From the NCBI GenBank assembly GCA_019359545.1, contig JAHHHB010000042.1:1-51830 (forward strand): a stretch of DNA of 51,830 nucleotides, written 5' to 3'. The position numbers and the translations under genes were made by a program. Below the pieces are notes generated by a model. The model was not told the DNA's origin, searched no databases, and worked only from the letters and a program-made list of their open reading frames with translations. The stretch comes from Desmonostoc geniculatum HA4340-LM1. Lineage in GTDB: Bacteria; Cyanobacteriota; Cyanobacteriia; Cyanobacteriales; Nostocaceae. Below are positions 46,138 through 51,830 of the stretch, piece after piece. Position 1 is the stretch's first letter, and each line of letters starts with the position of its first letter.

Positions 46138-46751
46138 TACACCAATACATGTTCCTCAATATCATTTACAACTCGATTGTTAGCTGTAGCGGTTGTTGCC
46201 AAGACAGGAATATTTTGGGGAAGTGCCTGTAAAATTCTTACAATGCGGCGATAATCAGGGCGAAAATCATGTCCCCAATCGGAGATACAATGGGCTTCAT
46301 CAACAACAAATAAACCTATGCGTTGAGATACAGGTAAAAGAATTTTTTCTCGAAATTCCTCGTTACTTAATCTTTCGGGAGCAATTAGCAGAATGTCTAC
46401 TTTTCCTGCTAGCAACTGTTGTGTGACTAGTGGCCATTCTTCTGTATTGCTGGAATTAATTGTTTTAGCTTTGACACCAATGCGTTCGGCGGCTGCAATT
46501 TGATTTCGCATCAAAGCTAGTAGTGGCGAAATCAAAAGAGTAAAACCAGCACCTCTATCTCGTAGCAAGCGAGTTGCTAAAAAATAAACTAAACTTTTAC
46601 CCCAACCAGTGCGTTGAACAACAAGTAAACGGGAGTTTTGTTGGAGTAATTCTTCAATAGCTTCCCATTGTCCAGGACGAAAATCAGCTGTGGAGTTATC
46701 AAGGGCTTGACGCAGAAACAATAATCCCTGTTTTTGAAGCTCGGTTGTCAT
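46122..46751 (-). pseudogene. RecQ-like DNA helicase, 3' truncated
   Basis: About 210 codons from ATG at 46749-46751. Helicase motif I is VVQRTGWGKSLVYF near 46, motif Ia is LLISPLLALMRNQI, motif II is FVVDEAHCISDWGHDFRPDY and motif III is [17 protein letters not shown]. The second RecA-like domain and the RecQ-specific C-terminal region are missing; the frame ends in fused DprA-like DNA. It could bind ATP but not act as a helicase. Neighbouring fragments suggest a lost helicase/DprA-like module. Confidence 0.75.
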
Positions 46752-46808
46752 ATATACCAAGTATTTGATTATTGTTTCTGTTGTAACATCAAGGATAAGT
46801 AAAGCATT

Positions 46809-46839
46809 GTAGGGGCACAATTATATACTGTGCCCCTAC
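46809..46839. repeat. GTAGGGGCACA hairpin
   Basis: GTAGGGGCACA and TGTGCCCCTAC are 11-bp arms around a 9-nt AT-rich loop. Same style as the palindrome at 1398-1425. It lies between the RecQ fragment and the end of gdhA. Confidence 0.55.
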
Positions 46840-46878
46840 CATTTTGTTTAATTGAAAACGACCGTATATCCCTAAACC

Positions 46879-48168
46879 TTAAGGATAAAGACCCCTGTCA
46901 GTCAGGGCTTGAGCTGCTCTACCTACTCCCAGTGTATAAGCTGCCAACCTCAAAGAAACTTGCCGCTTCTTCGATTGCTGAATTACTTGGTGGTAAGCCT
47001 GCACCATCAAATGTTCCATTTCGCGGTTGACGCGTTCCTCATCCCAAAATAGGTAAGAAAGACCCTGCACCCACTCCAAATAACTCACCACTACACCGCC
47101 AGCATTGGCCAAAATATCTGGTAGGACTGTCACACCCCGCGCCTCTAATGACAAGCTAGCCTCAAGAGTCACCGGTCCGTTAGCTGCTTCGGCGACAATT
47201 TGCGCCTGCACCTGATTGGCATTTTCTTCGGTGATTTGATTCTCCAAAGCTGCTGGTATCAAGACATCGCAAGGCAAAGTTAATAAATCTGCATTGCTAA
47301 TTGCTACCGCTTCCGGAAAACCTACGATATTCTTGTGATTTTCGGCGGCGTAGACTTTCAACTTGGGAATATCAAGACCATCTTGGGAAAATAGTCCCCC
47401 AGCACTCGTAGAAACAGCGATAATTTTCGCTCCCGCTTCATATAGTAATTCAGCTGCGGCGCCGCCAACATTACCAAAACCTTGGATGGCTACTCGTACT
47501 CCCGCCAAAGATTTACCTTGGTCTGCTAGCGCCTCGCGTACAATAATCATCGCCCCGCGCCCAGTTGCCATTTCCCGTCCTCTGGAACCGCCCACAGAAA
47601 GCGGCTTCCCAGTGACAACACCCGGTACAGCATGACCGACATTCACGGAGTAAGTATCCATCATCCAAGCCATCTCACGGGCGGAAGTACCCATGTCTGG
47701 TGCGGGAATATCTACGGAAGGCCCAATATCTTTAATTAACTCGCTAATATAACGACGGCTAATCCGTTCTAGTTCCCCAACACTATAACGTTTTGGATCG
47801 ATCGCAATACCACCCTTAGCACCACCATAAGGAATACCCAACAACGCACATTTCCAAGTCATTAGCATTGCTAGGGCTGAAACTTCCCGCAGTGTCACAG
47901 CTGGATGGTAACGAATTCCGCCTTTGTAAGGGCCTAAAACATCAGAGTGCTGCACACGATGTCCAGCGAAAACTTGTATTTCTCCGTTATCTAATTTCAC
48001 AGGAATCGAAACTGTTACCACTTTGCGTGGATGGCTGAGAATTTCTATCAATCCCGGATCTAATCTTAATTCCTTAGCCGCAGCCTCTAAGTAACTACAC
48101 GCTTGATCGAATGGACAAATATGCGCTGGAGAAGCAGGTTCCACCGGCAATACAGATGCTAGAGTCAT
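46879..48168 (-). CDS. gdhA: Glutamate dehydrogenase (Glu/Leu/Phe/Val dehydrogenase family)
   Basis: A 429-residue protein. The substrate domain has GHRVQHSDVLGPYKGGIRYH near 69 and the catalytic lysine region ALLGIPYGGAKGGIAIDP near 107, with DIPAPDMGTSAREMAWMMDT. The NAD(P) fold has VAIQGFGNVGGAAAELLYEA near 215. It interconverts glutamate and 2-oxoglutarate plus ammonium. Leucine or other amino-acid dehydrogenase activity is less likely by length. Monocistronic. Confidence 0.9.
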   Translation of the reverse strand: MTLASVLPVEPASPAHICPFDQACSYLEAAAKELRLDPGLIEILSHPRKVVTVSIPVKLDNGEIQVFAGHRVQHSDVLGPYKGGIRYHPAVTLREVSALAMLMTWKCALLGIPYGGAKGGIAIDPKRYSVGELERISRRYISELIKDIGPSVDIPAPDMGTSAREMAWMMDTYSVNVGHAVPGVVTGKPLSVGGSRGREMATGRGAMIIVREALADQGKSLAGVRVAIQGFGNVGGAAAELLYEAGAKIIAVSTSAGGLFSQDGLDIPKLKVYAAENHKNIVGFPEAVAISNADLLTLPCDVLIPAALENQITEENANQVQAQIVAEAANGPVTLEASLSLEARGVTVLPDILANAGGVVVSYLEWVQGLSYLFWDEERVNREMEHLMVQAYHQVIQQSKKRQVSLRLAAYTLGVGRAAQALTDRGLYP

Positions 48169-48328
48169 AAAGTTTTCTCCTAATCGCGGTCTGTGCGCGA
48201 ACCGGATCTAATATATTGCCTAGCTTATCCTTTTTTTGAGAAAAATAGGGTTTTTGTAGTTTTTGTTACAGTTTTATTAAAAGGGATATGCATTGGGAAT
48301 TGGGCATGGGGAATTGGTTATTCACGAG

Positions 48329-48359
48329 TGACAAATGACAAATGACAAATGACAAATTA
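48329..48359. repeat. TGACAAA heptamer array
   Basis: Four TGACAAA/TGACAAAT units run directly into the stop codon of the ketosynthase gene, so the repeat may have supplied the present C-terminal end. Confidence 0.6.
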
Positions 48360-49523
48360 CCTTGCTAAAGCGATCGCTGCATTCTGTCCACCAAAGCCAA
48401 AACTCAAACATAATACATGGCTAATATTACTGAGGTGGGCTGCTGTAACTATATCTAAATCAAACTCTGGTTGCTGCCATCCCACACAAGGCGGTAAAAT
48501 TTGATGCTTTAACGCCATCAAAGAAAAAGCCACGCCTAAGGCTCCAGATGCTCCTAGTGTATGACCTGAGCTTCCCTTGGTGGAACTAACTGCTACGCCT
48601 TGGCGAAACAAATGCTGGATTACCATACTCTCCATTTGGTCATTTAGCTGGGTAGCTGTGCCATGAGCATGAATGTAATTGATATCGGCTGGTAATAGAC
48701 AACTACGTTCTAGACATTGTTTGATAGCAGCGATCGCACTTTTGCCCTCAGGTTCCGGTGAATTGCTATGATATGCGTCGTTAGTTAAACCAAAACCGAG
48801 AATTTCACCATACACTTTTGCTTGACGCTGCTTTGCCAACTCTGCTGATTCCAGGACAAACACAGCTGCACCTTCACCCAAAACTAAGCCTTCCCGGTGC
48901 AAATCAAAAGGATAAGCGCCAGTTTTTGCCAAAGCACCCATCTGCTGAAATCCTGCCAAAGTCAAAGGTGTAATTGGTGCTTCCACTGCACCAGCGATCG
49001 CTTGTTGACATTGCCCTGTTTGTATGAGCATAGCTGCTTGGGCAATAGATAAAATTCCAGTAGCACAAGCTGCCATTGGTGCCAAAACTATCCCAGATGC
49101 ACCAATTTGTCGCGCAGCTGCGATCGCGTTCATGTGAGGCAAAGTATCTAGCCAATTTTTTAAAGAGGACGCGGGGACGGGGAGACGCGGGGACGAGGAG
49201 AAATTCTTTGCGTCCTCATACATCTGCCGCGCTAAGATTTCCCAAGAGGCTTGATGAGAGCGACTTGAGCCAATGACTACAGCGCAATCAGCTAAAGGTG
49301 GAATTAAGCCAGCATCTTGCAAAGCGGAAGCAACAACCAGCTCAGTTAAGATTGTCAACTCGGCTGGTTGTTGCCCAATCAAAGCTAGAGGAAGTGGTGT
49401 AAATTCCGGAAATGGTTGATGTAATTGAATTCCAGATTTACCTGCTAGCAAATTTTGCCAACTATCATCTAAGCTTCCACCCAAGGCAGAAACTAAACCA
49501 ATACCAGTAACAACAACTTTCAC
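48357..49523 (-). CDS. Beta-ketoacyl-ACP synthase (FabF-like)
   Basis: A 388-residue thiolase-fold ketosynthase with catalytic C153 (PMAACATG), H287 (YIHAHGTAT) and H321 (STKGSSGHTLGASGA). It is short for FabF (about 410). The segment 104-122 (DAKNFSSSPRLPVPASS) is a translation of a dispersed GACGCGGGGACGGGGAG-type repeat inserted in frame, at a variable loop. The enzyme extends acyl-ACP chains; with only one gene here, primary or specialised lipid metabolism cannot be told. Confidence 0.87.
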   Translation of the reverse strand: MKVVVTGIGLVSALGGSLDDSWQNLLAGKSGIQLHQPFPEFTPLPLALIGQQPAELTILTELVVASALQDAGLIPPLADCAVVIGSSRSHQASWEILARQMYEDAKNFSSSPRLPVPASSLKNWLDTLPHMNAIAAARQIGASGIVLAPMAACATGILSIAQAAMLIQTGQCQQAIAGAVEAPITPLTLAGFQQMGALAKTGAYPFDLHREGLVLGEGAAVFVLESAELAKQRQAKVYGEILGFGLTNDAYHSNSPEPEGKSAIAAIKQCLERSCLLPADINYIHAHGTATQLNDQMESMVIQHLFRQGVAVSSTKGSSGHTLGASGALGVAFSLMALKHQILPPCVGWQQPEFDLDIVTAAHLSNISHVLCLSFGFGGQNAAIALAR

Positions 49524-49530
49524 GAATTTG

Positions 49531-49564
49531 GGAATTAGGAGTTAGGAGTTAGGAATTAGGAGTT
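49531..49564. repeat. TTAGGAG heptamer array
   Basis: About four TTAGGAG-type units between the ketosynthase start and the cyclophilin stop, the same unit as at 33241. A pyrimidine-rich tract follows to 49605. Confidence 0.65.
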
Positions 49565-49609
49565 ATTATTCTTCCCCTGCTCCCCTTGCTTCCCCTGCTC
49601 CCCATCCTC

Positions 49610-50422
49610 TTACTGTCCTGGTGTTTTCAGATTTTCTGCACCTTGGGTAACTTTAGCAGAGTCGATGCGATCGCCTTGCTGAATTTTGTTGACTACATCG
49701 AAGCCTTGAGTGACATTGCCAAACACGGCGTAGTTACCATCTAGGAATCCTATATCTGCTAAGGCAAAATAAAACTGTGAAGAAGCTGAATCTGGTTGTT
49801 GCGATCGCGCCATTGCTACCGCACCTTGCTTATGGGACAATACAACAGGTTGAGCAGTAGCATCAAATGTTTTATTGTAAACCGGTGTATTTGAACCTTT
49901 TGGTTTAATTTCCAAAGGTATATAACGAATATTTCCGGTTTTTGGGTCAATATAGCTACCCGTTCCCAATTGATCTACAGGAAATTTTGGGTCTTTGCTT
50001 TGGGGATCGCCACCTTGAACAACAAACGGCTGTGGTTTTTCCGGAGTTCCGCGCTCAACTCTGTGGAAAGCTAGGCCATTGTAAACACCTTTTTGCACTA
50101 AATCTACAAAGTTGCCTGCTGTAATTGGGGCGTTGGTACCGTCTACTTCGATAGTAATCGGCAAACCTTTAACTGTAAGCACCACAGTAGCCTTGCCTTC
50201 CAGCCTTGGTAAATTTGCGATTCCAGGAACACTCTCATCGGTGCTTTGAGATACAGACGTTGCTTCAGTAGTTGTCTTAGTACTTGCCTCACTTGCGTTT
50301 GAGGTAGCTGTCGATGTTGCAGAAGAAGTATTAGAAGGGACTTGTTGTGTTGAACATCCTCCCAACATCAAAGCACTGGCGATCGCCAGAGAAAGCAAAA
50401 ATTGTGAAATTTTCAACCGCAT
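49610..50422 (-). CDS. Peptidyl-prolyl isomerase, cyclophilin-type lipoprotein
   Basis: A 270-residue protein. A lipobox LMLGGC with Cys at 23 follows a signal helix, so it is probably lipid-anchored in the periplasm. A Ser/Thr linker (25-70) is followed by a cyclophilin domain with [48 protein letters not shown] and [14 protein letters not shown]. It assists folding of exported proteins. The substrate-binding loop is longer than usual (about 150-190). Not linked to an operon. Confidence 0.92.
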   Translation of the reverse strand: MRLKISQFLLSLAIASALMLGGCSTQQVPSNTSSATSTATSNASEASTKTTTEATSVSQSTDESVPGIANLPRLEGKATVVLTVKGLPITIEVDGTNAPITAGNFVDLVQKGVYNGLAFHRVERGTPEKPQPFVVQGGDPQSKDPKFPVDQLGTGSYIDPKTGNIRYIPLEIKPKGSNTPVYNKTFDATAQPVVLSHKQGAVAMARSQQPDSASSQFYFALADIGFLDGNYAVFGNVTQGFDVVNKIQQGDRIDSAKVTQGAENLKTPGQ

Positions 50423-50576
50423 TGCTAGTTACTGATTCAACTCAAGTATCTTATCGTTTTCAGAGGGATTAGGGACTGGGTATCGGGTACTGGGGATTGG
50501 GTATTCAGAAAACTTTTCTCTAGTCGCGAGTTCTCACTTCCCACTCACTACTCCCCACTCCCCATTCCCCAATCCC

Positions 50577-51146
50577 TTAAAGTCCTTCTAACGGTACTCC
50601 CAAAAACCGAGCTAGCTTTGCGCCTTCTGTTTCTAACTCTGTTAAAGATACGGGTTGTCCGACTCGTGTTAAGGGTATATCTCGACGACCTTTAACGCGG
50701 AGATAGAGTGAGCGACGGGGATTAAGACCTTCTTTGACAGTTATTCGCACAGATTGCACATCTTCTATGCGGCTATCAATTTGAATTTGACGATTTTTGC
50801 CAGGAAATCCCCAACGGAATATTTTAATTGTGCCGGTTTCCTGATTAAATTCGTTGTAACCGCCTCCCACGTCCCATAAAATCACTAACCATAGGTATGT
50901 AGCTAATAGCAAGCCAGCACTGCCATATAACCCCATCACCAATCCTTGAGGGACGAATATCAGTTGAGTTGCATCAGTAACTATGAGTAAATTAATTTTT
51001 AGGTAACTGGATATGCCAGCTAGTAAAAAGCCTGTTGCTCCTAAGGTAACGATAGTTGCCCACCAGTAGTTACTGAACCGACGAGAACCGAGAACGTTTT
51101 GATGCAGGAGGCGATCGCCTTTGTTAATCGTTGTTGATGCCGTCAT
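50577..51146 (-). CDS. ycf4: Photosystem I assembly protein Ycf4
   Basis: About 189 residues from the ATG at 51146 (MTASTTINKGDRLLHQNVLG), which matches usual Ycf4 starts. Two membrane helices (about 29-50 and 65-88) are followed by a soluble part with WDVGGGYNEFNQETGTIKIF and the conserved C-terminus. A longer frame upstream runs through GGGGCAT heptamer repeats and is not credible. Ycf4 is a scaffold for photosystem I assembly in thylakoids. Divergent from psbD. Confidence 0.92.
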   Translation of the reverse strand: MTASTTINKGDRLLHQNVLGSRRFSNYWWATIVTLGATGFLLAGISSYLKINLLIVTDATQLIFVPQGLVMGLYGSAGLLLATYLWLVILWDVGGGYNEFNQETGTIKIFRWGFPGKNRQIQIDSRIEDVQSVRITVKEGLNPRRSLYLRVKGRRDIPLTRVGQPVSLTELETEGAKLARFLGVPLEGL

Positions 51147-51703
51147 TGAACTACCATTGCCTGTGAGATACTCTCTTTTTAAGTCTGCCATTGAATCGGG
51201 ACATATTGCAACTGAATTAGGGCATGGGGCATGGGGCATGGGGGATTGGGCATTGGAACTGTGGGAAGCTTTGTTTATATATTCTCTCCAGACTCCCCCA
51301 TCTCCAGACTCCCGACTCCCCATTCCCCATATCAATTGTTTAGATTTCTGAGAAAAGTTGTGTCAAATTGTAAAAATTCTGATATTCATATTATTAATAT
51401 ACGTTCGTGTTAAATACCCGATCCGCTTGCGTGTGTCTGGCCAAAACCGAACTAATATGATAAGTTAAGAATCATTAAGTTACCACAAGCTAAGTTACTA
51501 GCCAGTGGTACGTGTAATGGCATAGGTCTGAGAAATGCTGACTTCACTGGGCAGCTAGCTCTCAGAATCTCAGTTGCTTTTAGGCTGTTGAGATTGTCAA
51601 AAAAACGTTAATTCCTCACGGCGATCGCTGCTAAAGCAAAGCTTTAAAGCGGCGCTGGTTCAAAAACGTTGCAATTTTAGTAAAAAAAGAGGATTTTAGT
51701 TCG
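51147..51703. other. ycf4-psbD divergent intergenic region
   Basis: It contains GGGGCAT and related heptamers (about 51221-51250) near ycf4, then AT-rich sequence with promoter-like AT blocks (for example TATGAT at 51456) but no pair of elements I can defend. HIP1 octamers occur near 51620. The psbD ribosome-binding site AGAGGA is at about 51688-51693. Confidence 0.45.
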
Positions 51704-51830
51704 ATGACCATCGCAGTTGGACGCGCCCCAAGTACAAGAGGGTGGTTTGACGTAGTAGACGACTGGCTCAAGCGCGATCGCTTTGTATTCGTGGGTTGGT
51801 CAGGGTTACTACTATTCCCTTGCGCTTACC
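51704..51830 (+). CDS. psbD: Photosystem II D2 protein (5' part only)
   Basis: The ATG at 51704 opens a frame reading [20 protein letters not shown] then [20 protein letters not shown], the highly conserved N-terminus of D2. It is cut by the window end after 42 codons. D2 is a core reaction-centre subunit of photosystem II. AGAGGA lies about ten bases upstream. Confidence 0.97.
   Translation, partial: MTIAVGRAPSTRGWFDVVDDWLKRDRFVFVGWSGLLLFPCAY

Noticed and set aside
51147..51335. Upstream extension of Ycf4 by 63 residues
   Set aside because: The extension translates GGGGCAT-type repeats; the MTAS start fits the family.

Overview
The window comes from a cyanobacterium, most likely a filamentous Nostocales (Nostoc/Anabaena-type) genome. 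The evidence is frequent GCGATCGC (HIP1) octamers, cyanobacterial genes (psbD, ycf4, a glcE/glcF pair, fused modBC, a DUF6464 gene, minCDE with a long MinC leader) and many heptanucleotide tandem repeats of the STRR type known from this group. The species cannot be named from the sequence. No tRNA, rRNA or CRISPR array was recognised.

Layout. (1) 1-2.7 kb is a decayed conflict-type island: a membrane vWA protein with an effector-associated-like N-terminus, a CHAT protease fragment, a 171-bp MITE and a NACHT ATPase fragment. (2) 3.2-7.3 kb holds a PhyH-like dioxygenase, a solitary molybdenum-hydroxylase large subunit and a TerB-like protein, separated by nested inverted-repeat elements. (3) 8.5-11.3 kb holds glycolate oxidase glcE-glcF. 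(4) 11.5-17.6 kb is a cluster of DUF1822, CHASE2, DUF928, a two-partner-secretion exoprotein and a CHAT-TPR remnant; the DUF1822 gene is frameshifted and both CHAT modules have been deleted. (5) 17.6-18.6 kb is a scar of truncated genes (unknown, ssuE, mgtC/sapB). (6) 18.8-33.3 kb is ordinary metabolism and stress genes: msrB, a 29-residue lysine-rich ORF, doxX with a type II NADH dehydrogenase, an MBL-like protein, reverse transsulfuration (cystathionine beta-synthase plus gamma-lyase type enzyme), a Met/Cys-rich copper-storage-like protein, modBC, an RTX-type protein, a methyltransferase, a carotenoid-desaturase-like oxidoreductase and DUF6464. (7) 33.3-41.6 kb is housekeeping: fmt, a secreted unknown protein, minC-minD-minE, a DUF1537 kinase and a coiled-coil membrane protein. 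(8) 41.7-46.8 kb mixes intact genes (Uma2, hemerythrin, Gfo/Idh oxidoreductase) with debris: a DUF29 fragment split by a second MITE copy, degenerate GGYGSKM fragments and a RecQ/DprA-like/DUF29 scar. (9) 46.9-51.8 kb holds gdhA, a ketosynthase, a cyclophilin lipoprotein, ycf4 and the divergent start of psbD.

The main theme is selective gene decay next to intact housekeeping genes. Three independent CHAT (caspase-like protease) loci have each lost the catalytic core while flanking modules remain readable, and several other accessory genes end at clean deletion junctions. The best candidate for an under-described system is the DUF1822-CHASE2/CHAT-DUF928-secreted exoprotein cluster, seen here in a broken state.
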